Origin: Laceyella sediminis | GTDB taxonomy: Bacteria > Bacillota > Bacilli > Thermoactinomycetales > Thermoactinomycetaceae | Direction: 5' to 3' | DNA length: 64,000 bases | Assembly (NCBI RefSeq): GCF_003003125.1 | Contig: NZ_PVTZ01000001.1 | Location: 1 to 64,000 of the forward strand | Part shown: positions 1 to 8,166 of the stretch, piece by piece | Layout: the number at the start of each line of letters is the position of its first letter | How positions within the stretch are numbered: the first letter of the stretch is position 1 | Notes under the pieces: model-generated | Told to the model about the DNA's origin: nothing | What the model saw: the letters and a program-made list of their open reading frames with translations, nothing else | Database searches by the model: none | Position numbers and translations under genes: made by a program

Positions 1-95
1 TGGCTATGCTGCTTTCGAGAGCAGGTAAGGGAGGTGGTTTTAAGTTTATATGGGTTGATATTCATCCATTAATTGTTTATATCCCTTTTATATAC

Positions 96-133
96 AAAAA
101 CCCTGCGATCAACAAAGTTGATTCGCAGGGTTT
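96..133 (-). terminator. Rho-independent terminator after spoVM
   Basis: A near-perfect inverted repeat (arms AAACCCTGCG plus ATCAAC, one bulged base, three-base loop) is followed on the minus strand by a run of five T. It lies about 70 bases downstream of the spoVM stop and would end the long minus-strand cluster. Confidence 0.8.
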
Positions 134-147
134 GTCAACATTCTCAA

Positions 148-170
148 GCACCTCACTGGGTGCTTTTTTT
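148..170 (+). terminator. Plus-strand terminator
   Basis: The hairpin AGCACC/GGTGCT with a five-base loop runs directly into eight T on the plus strand. No plus-strand gene is visible in bases 1-147, so it probably serves a convergent gene outside the left edge. In B. subtilis rpmB converges on spoVM, but that identification is inference. Confidence 0.65.
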
Positions 171-201
171 TGTGTCCTTTGCAACAACTGGGGGTTGATG
201 C

Positions 202-282
202 TCAGTCTTTCTTCAACATGCCTAATATCGCTTTGACGACGCCGCCTAGAAACTTGGGCAGCTTGATGGTATAGAAACGCAA
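202..282 (-). CDS. spoVM: Stage V sporulation protein M
   Basis: This 26-residue protein starts MRFYTIKLPKFLGG and ends in GMLKKD, almost identical along its length to B. subtilis SpoVM. SpoVM is the amphipathic helix that recognises the convex outer forespore membrane, anchors the SpoIVA coat basement layer and inhibits FtsH. The start is TTG, preceded 6 bases upstream by a good AAGGGGTGA ribosome-binding site. The conserved Pro9 that shapes the curvature-sensing helix is present. It follows thiN, as in Bacillus. A weak sigma-E-like -35 (GAATATA) lies upstream, but its -10 is poor. Its size and TTG start make it likely to be absent from automatic annotation. Confidence 0.95.
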   Translation of the reverse strand: MRFYTIKLPKFLGGVVKAILGMLKKD

Positions 283-304
283 CGTTCTCACCCCTTAACC
301 GTCC

Positions 305-319
305 CGGTCGAATCGACCG
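305..319. repeat. 15-bp palindrome in the spoVM leader
   Basis: CGGTCGAATCGACCG is a perfect palindrome around one central base. It lies 22 bases upstream of the spoVM start codon and just upstream of its ribosome-binding site. It could be a protein operator or a small RNA hairpin. No T-tract follows, so it is not a terminator. Confidence 0.5.
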
Positions 320-380
320 CGATACATGTCATCAACTTATTTATATTCTATAGGGTGAAAATGGTACCTAGAACAGGGAA

Positions 381-1046
381 TTAAGGGACGAGCCCTTCCC
401 TGCTCTCCACCACCAAAAGCTTCCCAGCCTGGATCACTACCATCGCTTCGGCGTCGCTCCATTCATTGCTGATCCCCCTGCTCTCGATGCGATGCAGGGT
501 TTCGCTGTGCAACGGATATTTCAATCCGACCGTTTGCACGCCCCGCACCTCCTTCGACAGCGGAATCAATGACACGTAGTGAAAACCTTGCCGTGGGAGG
601 GAGAGCCGGCCCGGTCCGACCAACAAGCGGATGCGGTTGGTACGGTGGAGCAACACGCCACGGACACCCTGCTCCGCCAACCACTCCAACAAAGCGATGT
701 TGGCCAGCATGTGATCATACCGCTGGCCGCCGAGCGCCCCCAAGATCCGCACTTCATCCGGCCTTCGCTCTACGGCTTTGATCAGCGCGAAATGCAGGTC
801 GGTCACCGCTTTTTCCGCCGGCAATGCTTCTGTCGGCACCTTTAGCCGTGCCAATTCGCCCACGAATCCGCGACCCGTCGTATCAAAATCACCCACCGCC
901 AAGTCTGGTTTCATTCCCATCCGCAATAAAGCTTGTGCCCCCGCATCTGCTGTGATCACAAATCCTGGTTCCACTTGGATGGCCATCAATTCTTCCTCCG
1001 TCACCTCGCCGCCCGCGACCACATAAACCCTCGGTTGTCGAGACAA
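381..1046 (-). CDS. thiN: Thiamine pyrophosphokinase
   Basis: ThiN transfers pyrophosphate from ATP to thiamine, making the cofactor thiamine diphosphate in one step. The 221-residue length is typical. Family motifs are visible: ADAG at 33-36, the metal/nucleotide motif GDFD at 52-55, the TD pair at 82-83, and GALGGQRYDH at 103-112. The start is TTG, placed 6-8 bases after the strong site GGAGGGGATGAGG, which overlaps the end of thiT. The coupling to thiT suggests that imported thiamine is trapped by pyrophosphorylation. In B. subtilis thiN also sits after rpe, but without a transporter gene between. Confidence 0.95.
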   Translation of the reverse strand: MSRQPRVYVVAGGEVTEEELMAIQVEPGFVITADAGAQALLRMGMKPDLAVGDFDTTGRGFVGELARLKVPTEALPAEKAVTDLHFALIKAVERRPDEVRILGALGGQRYDHMLANIALLEWLAEQGVRGVLLHRTNRIRLLVGPGRLSLPRQGFHYVSLIPLSKEVRGVQTVGLKYPLHSETLHRIESRGISNEWSDAEAMVVIQAGKLLVVESREGLVP

Positions 1047-1049
1047 ACC

Positions 1050-1610
1050 TCATCCCCTCCGTTCACGACGCCACAATAGCTGAGGGGCAGTCCAATACAC
1101 ACCACCACAAACAGCGAGCGTGATCAGCACTTCCGGCACCATAAACGTGGCGTTGTAACCAAGCGAATACAACAGCACCGGCTGGTTACCCGCATACTCG
1201 CTGAAAAAAACGACCCCTGACGCGACATGGGCCAAGTAACGAATGCCTCCAGCCACCAACACGCCTAAACCGATCAGCCATAATTGCTGTTGGCGGGAAC
1301 GCCCCTCGCTAAGCCGCACCCACCCGGCCAGGCCAACGGCGGCAAACGCAATCGGATAGTCGAGCGCGGCCTGCGCTGGGTGGACAACCGTTCCACCTAA
1401 AGCAATCAGCAATGCCCCCGTCAACAGGCCGCACACCAGTCCCGGTTTCACTCCACGACGAAACGCCACCGCCACAATGGGCACCATCGAGAGGGTAATT
1501 GATCCCCCGTTGGGCCACAATTGAAACGGCGTCAAGTGGTTGAAGACAATCGCGATGGCAGCCATGATGGCCACTTCCACCATACTGACTAAACGTTGTC
1601 CTTGTCTCAT
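1050..1610 (-). CDS. thiT: ECF transporter thiamine-specific S component ThiT (YuaJ)
   Basis: This is a hydrophobic 186-residue protein with about six predicted membrane helices. It contains the family-typical stretch GGSITLSMVPIVAVAFRRG (residues 36-54) and the downstream HPAQAALDYPIAF segment, both resembling ThiT/YuaJ. ThiT is the membrane-embedded thiamine-binding subunit that works with the shared EcfA/EcfA'/EcfT energising module, not encoded here. It is separated from thiN by only three bases. An AAGGAGA site precedes the ATG. The 65-base gap from rpe is too short for a TPP riboswitch, although most thiT genes carry one. Assignment rests on sequence resemblance and the thiN neighbour. 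Confidence 0.85.
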   Translation of the reverse strand: MRQGQRLVSMVEVAIMAAIAIVFNHLTPFQLWPNGGSITLSMVPIVAVAFRRGVKPGLVCGLLTGALLIALGGTVVHPAQAALDYPIAFAAVGLAGWVRLSEGRSRQQQLWLIGLGVLVAGGIRYLAHVASGVVFFSEYAGNQPVLLYSLGYNATFMVPEVLITLAVCGGVYWTAPQLLWRRERRG

Positions 1611-1675
1611 GCTGTTACCGTCTCCTTCTTTATGCCATAGGACGGGTTATCCTACTCAAATCGAACAAAAAAGCG

Positions 1676-2350
1676 TCAGCCACGACTGTACGCCCGCTCG
1701 CCCGCCTCCCGGATGGTAGCCATCGCTGCTTGGCGATCCACCTGTCCAAATACCGCCGACCCGGCGACCAAGACATTGGCACCCGCTTGGGCAGCGAATG
1801 CCGCCGTTTGCGCATTGATTCCACCATCTACTTCCACATCGACGTGAGACAAGTCGCGCTCAACCAGCAATCTGCGGACTTGTCCGATCTTGTCCAACAC
1901 GCTGGAGATGAACTTCTGCCCACCAAACCCCGGATTGACGGTCATGAGCAAAACCAAATCCACATCTGGTAGAATCGGTTCGATGAGCGAAACGGGCGTC
2001 GCCGGATTGATGACCACACCCGCCTTAGCACCCAGCTCCTTGATGCGGTGTATGGTGCGATGCAAATGGGGACAAGCTTCCTGGTGCACTGACACCACAT
2101 CCGCACCACTTTTAACAAAAGCTTCAATATAGCGATCTGGCTCGTTGATCATCAGATGAACATCCAGCGGCAGGCGAGTATGGGGCCGGATCGCCTCCAC
2201 CACCACCGGACCCAAGGTGATGTTGGGCACAAACCGGCCATCCATCACATCGACATGAATCCAATCGGCGCCAGCCTGTTCCGCTTCCCTGACCTCATCG
2301 CCCAGCCGCGCGAAATCGGCCGACAAAATCGATGGGGCTATTTTAATCAT
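1676..2350 (-). CDS. rpe: Ribulose-phosphate 3-epimerase
   Basis: Rpe interconverts ribulose 5-phosphate and xylulose 5-phosphate in the pentose phosphate pathway. The 224-residue TIM barrel shows the expected APSILSADF start, the metal ligands His32 and Asp34 in HVDVMDG, His65 in DVHLM, and the late VEVDGGIN motif with the catalytic aspartate. The ATG follows AAGGAGGT at good spacing, and that site lies within the end of rsgA, two bases away. The order rsgA-rpe-thiN is conserved in Bacilli. No sign of truncation. Confidence 0.97.
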   Translation of the reverse strand: MIKIAPSILSADFARLGDEVREAEQAGADWIHVDVMDGRFVPNITLGPVVVEAIRPHTRLPLDVHLMINEPDRYIEAFVKSGADVVSVHQEACPHLHRTIHRIKELGAKAGVVINPATPVSLIEPILPDVDLVLLMTVNPGFGGQKFISSVLDKIGQVRRLLVERDLSHVDVEVDGGINAQTAAFAAQAGANVLVAGSAVFGQVDRQAAMATIREAGERAYSRG

Positions 2351-2352
2351 GC

Positions 2353-3243
2353 TTAATACCTCCTTAAAAGCGCTTCTTTGATCTCATTCATAAACGTTTC
2401 GTAATGCTGGTAACGATCCGGATGGATCTCCCCGTTTAAAAGCGCCTCTTTCACTTCGCACCCCGGTTCGTTCAGATGGAGACAACCCCGGAATCGACAC
2501 GCCGCTGCCCGTTCGCGCATTTCCGGGAAGCAGGCGCCCAGATCGGTGGGTTCCATCCCCTGAAACGCCAATTGGCTGAATCCAGGGGTGTCGGCCACCT
2601 GTCCGCCGCTGTCAAGCGGCAACAGCTCCACTTGTCGCGTCGTATGGCGGCCCCGTCCCAGCTTCTTGCTCACCGAACCTGTCTCCAGCCGCCGACCCGG
2701 CAACAGCTGATTGAGCAGAGAGGATTTGCCCACACCCGACTGCCCTGCAAACACAGACACTTTTCCCGCCAACCGTTCCCGGACCTCATCCAGCCCTTCG
2801 CCGGTATGAATGCTGGTGGCAACCACCGGATATCCAGCCGCGTGATAAATCTCTCTCACTCGTTCAATCTCGCTCTCATCTTCAATCAAATCCCGCTTGG
2901 TCATCACAATCACGATGTCCAATCCTTCTCGCTCCGCATGGACCAGAAACCGGTCCACTGGCATCTGTTGAAAATGCGGCTCGCGAAGGGAACAAACGAC
3001 AATTGCCTGATCCACATTGGCGATGGGTGGGCGTGTCAATTCAGAATAACGGGGTTGGACGGAGGTCACAACGCCTTCGTCCAACCCCGTCACGTCATAC
3101 TCAACGAAATCGCCCACCAGCGGAGTTAGTTTTTTCTTTTCAAATTTGAACACGCCGCGCGCCCGGCATTGGAACACTTCCCCCGTCTCCGAGCGCACAT
3201 AGTAAAATCCACTGATCGCTTTGACGATTTGCCCTGCCGGCAT
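2353..3243 (-). CDS. rsgA: Ribosome small subunit-dependent GTPase A
   Basis: RsgA (YjeQ, CpgA) is a circularly permuted GTPase that acts in late 30S subunit maturation. In B. subtilis it is also a PrkC substrate. The 296-residue protein has an N-terminal OB fold, the permuted GTPase motifs TKRD (115-118), GQSGVGKSS (167-175) and DTPGF, and a C-terminal zinc knuckle with cysteines and histidine in [27 protein letters not shown] precedes the ATG. It lies directly after prkC, so kinase, phosphatase and this target share a transcript. Confidence 0.97.
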   Translation of the reverse strand: MPAGQIVKAISGFYYVRSETGEVFQCRARGVFKFEKKKLTPLVGDFVEYDVTGLDEGVVTSVQPRYSELTRPPIANVDQAIVVCSLREPHFQQMPVDRFLVHAEREGLDIVIVMTKRDLIEDESEIERVREIYHAAGYPVVATSIHTGEGLDEVRERLAGKVSVFAGQSGVGKSSLLNQLLPGRRLETGSVSKKLGRGRHTTRQVELLPLDSGGQVADTPGFSQLAFQGMEPTDLGACFPEMRERAAACRFRGCLHLNEPGCEVKEALLNGEIHPDRYQHYETFMNEIKEALLRRY

Positions 3244-3262
3244 ATAGGACCTCCTTTTGTAA

Positions 3263-4951
3263 TTATCTCTTAGCTGGTTTACACTCAGTGTAAGTACTAG
3301 CTACCTCAGGTGTGAAAGTATACACCTCGACTACGCCACCAGCTTTCACTTGTTCTCCAGCTTTAGGCTTCTGATCATAAGCTGTATAAGGACTCCCACC
3401 GCTTGGACACCAAAAGATTTTAATTTTATATCGATTTTCTTGATCTCGTTTAACTTTTATAGCCGATTCCTTCATTCCAACGTAATTTTCAACTGTATAT
3501 CCATCCGGCCCCACCCAATATTTAAGGGTGTCGCCCTTTTGAATCTTTTCACCTGCCGCAGGCTCCGTTTTTGCGATTTCCTGGGGCTCAGCATCGGCGT
3601 CAAAATGCTGTTCCAGCTTAAGATCATTTTCCTTAGCAAAAGCTTTCAGTTCATTCAACGTTTTAAACTCTTGCACCTCAATCATATTTGTTGTATGCTG
3701 ACCTGCAGTTTCGTCACTGCCACCGCTAAACAATCCCCAAATTTGATTAAAACCCCAGACGCTAATGACAAGGATCACAAAGACGGTAAAGAGTCCGAAT
3801 AAGAGCTTCTGCCACCACGGCAGTTTGGCCTGCACGTTTTCCAACCAGACGACGGTGCGTTGGAAAATCGTTTGATCGCCGCCGTTGGGCACGTTTTTCA
3901 ACCGTTCTAAGTTGGCCAGTGTCTTGTCGCCCAGGCCAGGCTGTTTCTGTGTGCTGGAGCGAATCTCCGGCCGTTGGATCGGTGAGCGATATGACGGCTC
4001 CCGCTCCTCTTTCATCGTGGCCACAGGCGGGTCGTTGTCGTCATCGGTCAACGGAATCGTCTGATACATCTGCTTCTGCGCGGGTTTGGGTGAAGCGCTC
4101 CAATTGGACTCCATCCGCGGCCCCATCTGCACCGCTTGTTGCAGGGTGTGCATCATATCGCGAGCAGAAGCGAAGCGGTTGTTAGGATCTTTGTCCAGCG
4201 CTTTCATGATGATGCCCGCCATGTTATCGGGAATCTGCTCGTTGAAACGACGCGGATCATCCGGCTGTTCCTGCAAATGCTTCAAAGCGATGGAAATCGC
4301 GGAGTCCCCGTCAAACGGCAGGCGCCCTGTCAACATCTCATACAGCACGATCCCCAATGAATAGAGGTCTGACTTTTCGCCGATCACACCGCCACGCGCT
4401 TGCTCCGGCGAAAAATAATGAACCGATCCCATTACCGAACCCGTCTGAGTGATCGTAGACGAACTAGCCGCACGGGCGATCCCAAAGTCGGTCACTTTGG
4501 CTCGGCCATTGGAACCCAGCAAGATGTTGTGCGGTTTGATATCGCGATGCACAATCTGGTTTTCATGTGCGTGCGCCAAACCGTCGCAGATCTGCATCGC
4601 GATGTTAGCAGCCTCTTGCACCGGTAGCGGCCCGCGCTCCAAAATGTATTGCTTCAATGTCGGCCCTTCAACCAATTCCATGACGATGTAGTGCGTATAT
4701 CCATCTTTCCCCACATCATAAACATTGACTACATTGGGGTGAGACAAACTCGCAGCAGCTTGCGCTTCCCGACTAAAGCGACGTATGAATTCTGAGTCGT
4801 TGCTAAGGGATTCGCTCAGCACTTTAATGGCCACATAACGATGGAGGAGCAAGTCTTTCGCTTTATATACAACCGCCATCCCTCCGCCGCCAACACGGCT
4901 CACTATCTCGTACCGTCCCCCCAGCTTCTTCCCTTCCATCTGCATGGTCAC
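3263..4951 (-). CDS. prkC: Serine/threonine protein kinase with PASTA domains
   Basis: PrkC is the membrane Hanks-type kinase that senses muropeptides and lipid II and controls germination and stationary-phase physiology. Residues 14-275 form the kinase domain with GGGGMAVVY, Lys43, HRDIKPHN (catalytic Asp137) and DFG (155-157). A long juxtamembrane linker leads to one membrane helix at about 383-401. Two divergent PASTA repeats follow (about 422-483 and 484-549). At 562 residues it is shorter than the 648-residue B. subtilis protein, which has three PASTA repeats plus an Ig-like domain. Two extracellular cysteines, 515 and 557, could form a disulfide. The start is GTG after AAGGAGG. prpC lies 21 bases upstream. 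Confidence 0.95.
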   Translation of the reverse strand: MTMQMEGKKLGGRYEIVSRVGGGGMAVVYKAKDLLLHRYVAIKVLSESLSNDSEFIRRFSREAQAAASLSHPNVVNVYDVGKDGYTHYIVMELVEGPTLKQYILERGPLPVQEAANIAMQICDGLAHAHENQIVHRDIKPHNILLGSNGRAKVTDFGIARAASSSTITQTGSVMGSVHYFSPEQARGGVIGEKSDLYSLGIVLYEMLTGRLPFDGDSAISIALKHLQEQPDDPRRFNEQIPDNMAGIIMKALDKDPNNRFASARDMMHTLQQAVQMGPRMESNWSASPKPAQKQMYQTIPLTDDDNDPPVATMKEEREPSYRSPIQRPEIRSSTQKQPGLGDKTLANLERLKNVPNGGDQTIFQRTVVWLENVQAKLPWWQKLLFGLFTVFVILVISVWGFNQIWGLFSGGSDETAGQHTTNMIEVQEFKTLNELKAFAKENDLKLEQHFDADAEPQEIAKTEPAAGEKIQKGDTLKYWVGPDGYTVENYVGMKESAIKVKRDQENRYKIKIFWCPSGGSPYTAYDQKPKAGEQVKAGGVVEVYTFTPEVASTYTECKPAKR

Positions 4952-4972
4952 CTCGTTCCTCCTTGAACCCGA

Positions 4973-5725
4973 TTAAGATGTAGCCGACCTTCCTGTATGT
5001 TGTAGAAGAATTAAGGAAATGTTATCATTTCCACCAGCTTCCAATGCCAGTTGGATCAACTTATCTGCTTTCTCATCTATACTCATGCTTGTGGATGACA
5101 AAACGATGCCGATTTCCCGCTCGCTAACCATGGAGGTGAGCCCATCAGAACACAAAAGCAGGAAATCCCCCTCCGACCACGGCGTGTTGACCAAATCCAC
5201 TTCCACATCCTCACTGGTACCCACCGCACGGACGATCATATTGCGTTGCGGATGATTGCGTGCTTCTTCCGCCGTGATCTGCCCGTGCTTGATCAAGAGG
5301 TTCACATAGGAATGATCTTCGGTCAACTGGTACAGCCCATCATTGTGCAACACATACGCGCGGCTGTCGCCGACATGGGCCAAAACCACTTCATGCTCAT
5401 CCACAATCGCCGCGATCGTGGTCGTACCCATCCCTTGCATATGACTATTCTCGGTGGCGAGTGTATAGACTCGTTCGTTCGCTTTGCCCACCGCATGTAA
5501 CAAGACTTCGCTTTTCTCATCGGTGGAGACGTTCAAATTCTCTATCTTTAACACGTTTTGAATGGTGTCCACCGCTTCGCTGCTAGCGACATCACCGGCT
5601 TGATGACCGCCCATGCCATCCGCGACAATGGCGATCACCGTTCCGGAATCGGTGACAAAAAGACCTGTGCTGTCTTCGTTGAGATCGCGCACGCGGCCAA
5701 TGTCAGTACGCCGTGCCATCAACAT
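4973..5725 (-). CDS. prpC: PP2C-family protein serine/threonine phosphatase
   Basis: PrpC (Stp) is the manganese/magnesium-dependent phosphatase that reverses PrkC phosphorylation. The 250-residue cytosolic protein has the PP2C motifs RTDIGRVRDLNED at the start, VADGMGGHQAGD (35-45) with metal ligand Asp36, GMGTT, HVGDSRAY, LLCSDGL and GGNDNIS near the end. It ends 21 bases before prkC, the conserved arrangement. AAAGGGG lies 9 bases upstream of the ATG. Confidence 0.96.
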   Translation of the reverse strand: MLMARRTDIGRVRDLNEDSTGLFVTDSGTVIAIVADGMGGHQAGDVASSEAVDTIQNVLKIENLNVSTDEKSEVLLHAVGKANERVYTLATENSHMQGMGTTTIAAIVDEHEVVLAHVGDSRAYVLHNDGLYQLTEDHSYVNLLIKHGQITAEEARNHPQRNMIVRAVGTSEDVEVDLVNTPWSEGDFLLLCSDGLTSMVSEREIGIVLSSTSMSIDEKADKLIQLALEAGGNDNISLILLQHTGRSATS

Positions 5726-5862
5726 CTCCGGTTACCCCTTTCCCTTTATTTCGTTGTCCGCTTGCCATATCAATGCAAAGAGAACGCGTCACTGCATGGT
5801 TACCGGAACCGCCGGTAAACGCGGCATGCAACGCAAATGCCGGTTTCAGGAGAACATCTATC

Positions 5863-6909
5863 TCACGCATTTACATTACTATGCTTTGCTCTCAATTGTC
5901 CACACGCCGCATCGATATCATGGCCATGCTCTCTGCGGATGGTGGTGTTAACGCGATAGGAGTCGAGGATGCGTTTAAACTCAAACACTTGTTTTCTCGG
6001 CGTGCGGGTGTAATCCCGCTCCGGCACATAGTTGACCGGAATCAGATTGACCAGGCAATTCATCCCCTTCAAGAGTTTGCCCAGCTCGTGCGCATGCTCA
6101 GGCTGGTCATTCTTGCCCCCGATCAAAGCGTATTCAAAAGTGAGTCTACGCCCAGTTTTCTCTAAATAGTACCAACAGGCGTCCAATAATTCAGCCAGCG
6201 GATACCGCCGGTTGATCGGCATCAATTTGGAACGTAGCTCGGTGTTGGGTGAATGGAGCGAGATCGCCAAGCCCACTTGCCAATCCTCATCCGCAAAGCG
6301 ATAGATGTTGGGCACGACGCCACTGGTAGAAACGGTGATGTGCCGCTGTCCAATATGTAAACCGGCGGGATCATTGATGATGCGGATGAAATCCATGGTT
6401 GGTTCGTAATTTTCAAAAGGCTCGCCTGAACCCATCACCACGACGGATTTCACACGTTCATCCGTTTTATCCAAATACTTCTGGGCCTGCACCACCTGGG
6501 CCACGATTTCGCCTGCGCTCAAGTTCCGTTTTAAACCGCCCAGCGTGGATGCGCAAAACGTGCAACCGACACGGCAACCAACTTGCGTGGTCACGCAGAC
6601 ACTGATGCCGTATTGGTGGCGCATGATCACCGTTTCAATGGCATGTTTGTCATGCAAACCAAACAAAAACTTCACTGTCCCATCGGAAGAGACTTGGGTG
6701 GTCAACACGTCCAACGGTTGCAAGCGGAACGTCTCATTCAACCGCTCCCGCAAATCCTTAGGCAAGTTGGTCATTTCATCAAACGCATCCACCCGTTTGA
6801 CATAAAGCCAGTCCATCACTTGTTTCGCGCGGAAAGCTGGCTGCTGATTTTCTTTCATCCACTCTTTCCATCCAGGGAAAGTCAGATCATATGCAAAAGG
6901 TTTCATCAT
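5863..6909 (-). CDS. rlmN: Dual-specificity 23S rRNA/tRNA C2-adenine methyltransferase
   Basis: RlmN is a radical SAM enzyme that methylates C2 of A2503 in 23S rRNA and of A37 in some tRNAs. The 348-residue protein has the cluster-binding cysteines 112, 116 and 119 in GCRVGCTFC, the GSGEP motif, and the mechanistic cysteine near 336 in DIDAACGQL. The adjacent Met-Met start follows GGTGAGAATGA. In B. subtilis rsmB precedes it directly. Here a 5-kb block separates the two and rlmN has its own candidate promoter. Confidence 0.97.
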   Translation of the reverse strand: MMKPFAYDLTFPGWKEWMKENQQPAFRAKQVMDWLYVKRVDAFDEMTNLPKDLRERLNETFRLQPLDVLTTQVSSDGTVKFLFGLHDKHAIETVIMRHQYGISVCVTTQVGCRVGCTFCASTLGGLKRNLSAGEIVAQVVQAQKYLDKTDERVKSVVVMGSGEPFENYEPTMDFIRIINDPAGLHIGQRHITVSTSGVVPNIYRFADEDWQVGLAISLHSPNTELRSKLMPINRRYPLAELLDACWYYLEKTGRRLTFEYALIGGKNDQPEHAHELGKLLKGMNCLVNLIPVNYVPERDYTRTPRKQVFEFKRILDSYRVNTTIRREHGHDIDAACGQLRAKHSNVNA

Positions 6910-6976
6910 TCATTCTCACCAGTTTCTTTAAACTACCAGACGCTTTGAACAGACTGTCCCATTCAAAACTTTCCTT

Positions 6977-7004
6977 ATTATATCATAGTCCATCGGAATG
7001 AAAA
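6977..7004 (-). promoter_or_regulatory. Candidate sigma-A promoter of rlmN-prpC-prkC
   Basis: TTTTCA and a perfect TATAAT are separated by 16 bases, about 70 bases upstream of rlmN. A separate promoter makes sense because the upstream genes here are a ger operon rather than rsmB. Confidence 0.55.
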
Positions 7005-7044
7005 GGGACAGGACGTGAAGATTTTTTCACTCCTCTCCCCATCA

Positions 7045-8166
7045 TCATTGGGCTTTCAAACCAATTCGTTTCACATTCACATCATATTTCACCTGGATCG
7101 GCATGTGGGGAAACATAGTCTCCCAATTAACTCTTTTCCATATTTGGGGGTAGTAAGCATAGACGTAATTCCGAATCTGTAACACATCGGTCTTCAATTC
7201 CCGCTGAGCTCGGGCGGTCACTTCCCGAGCGATCTGTTCATACTGTCTAGCGATGATCTTGTTCACCTTCTCAAGCGCGCGTTCATCCTTGATCGTGAAG
7301 TTACAACTATTCTCCAACACTTCTCCCTCCAACTCGATGGCAATCATCGCTTTGGGTTGATTCGTGATGGTGAACTTGCGCTTCACTTTGTTTGGGCCGA
7401 AAATGATCTTTCCACCGGGGCAGACGGCTACGACTTCCCTGCCCGCCTTTTTTTCACGCACATTGAGCACAATGTTCATCTCAGTGGGATCCAGCGCCCC
7501 AACCATTTTGTCGCCGTGGAAGACAGCCATTCCATCGTATACGAAGCCATCCTTCGACGCCTTGAAATAATAGAACAACGGCACTTGCTTGCCTGGATGG
7601 CTCAGATCGACAAAAGCTTTCCCCAGAGTCATGTCGTACACTCTCTCCAAGTCAATCTGACTTTCAATGGAGTTGCGCACATAATAAGTAGGGATCTGTT
7701 CCAATTTGGGCTGAACAGTTAATGCATCTTTGGCATTGCCAGACACGACGATGGGGTACATGTGTCGTCGGATCTCCGGATCGCGACGCAGAAAGTCCAG
7801 AATCGGGGCGATGCCTTGTTTGGCCAATTCCTCGCTAAAGATCAGCGTTTGCATATGCCCTAGGAACATCGGATAAATGGATTTGCGATTTAATTCCTCG
7901 AAGGCCGATTCTAGTGTCGGTCCACTTCCCGAATAGACTTCAACCGCCCCGCCTCCACCACCTCCGCCGCCTCCCTCACCGCTACCACCGGCGATTTGAC
8001 GCGGATTGGGAACTTGGATGCTAACCGTCAACCCCCCGCTTTCATTTCGGTCGATCGCCATGGAAACGACAATCGTGCGCTTCTCAATCTCTTGCGCATT
8101 CCAGCACCCGACCAGCGGGATGAACGCCAGCAAAGCGAGTATTCCTTTAACTAGCCGTCGTTTCAC
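7045..8166 (-). CDS. Germinant receptor C subunit, Ger(x)C family lipoprotein
   Basis: This 373-residue lipoprotein has a basic N-terminus, a hydrophobic segment and the lipobox LVGC, with the lipidated cysteine at 21 followed by WNAQEIE, the hallmark start of GerC-family proteins. The C subunit sits on the outer face of the spore inner membrane and is needed for receptor function. A run of nine to ten glycines at about 63-73 forms a flexible loop that is unusual in length. The start overlaps the end of the B-subunit gene by 20 bases, which implies translational coupling. The germinant cannot be deduced, so no gerX letter is assigned. Confidence 0.93.
   Translation of the reverse strand: MKRRLVKGILALLAFIPLVGCWNAQEIEKRTIVVSMAIDRNESGGLTVSIQVPNPRQIAGGSGEGGGGGGGGGAVEVYSGSGPTLESAFEELNRKSIYPMFLGHMQTLIFSEELAKQGIAPILDFLRRDPEIRRHMYPIVVSGNAKDALTVQPKLEQIPTYYVRNSIESQIDLERVYDMTLGKAFVDLSHPGKQVPLFYYFKASKDGFVYDGMAVFHGDKMVGALDPTEMNIVLNVREKKAGREVVAVCPGGKIIFGPNKVKRKFTITNQPKAMIAIELEGEVLENSCNFTIKDERALEKVNKIIARQYEQIAREVTARAQRELKTDVLQIRNYVYAYYPQIWKRVNWETMFPHMPIQVKYDVNVKRIGLKAQ

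Noticed and set aside
6-236. Plus-strand frame of 76 codons at the left edge
   Set aside because: It runs through two terminators and antisense to spoVM, and its protein looks like nothing known.
283-380. Sigma-E promoter for spoVM
   Set aside because: GAATATA resembles a -35, but the CATGTATC at -10 distance matches only half of the consensus and spacing is short.
1611-1675. TPP riboswitch upstream of thiT
   Set aside because: Only 65 bases, with no CUGAGA or GCGUUG-like core motifs. It holds just a ribosome-binding site.
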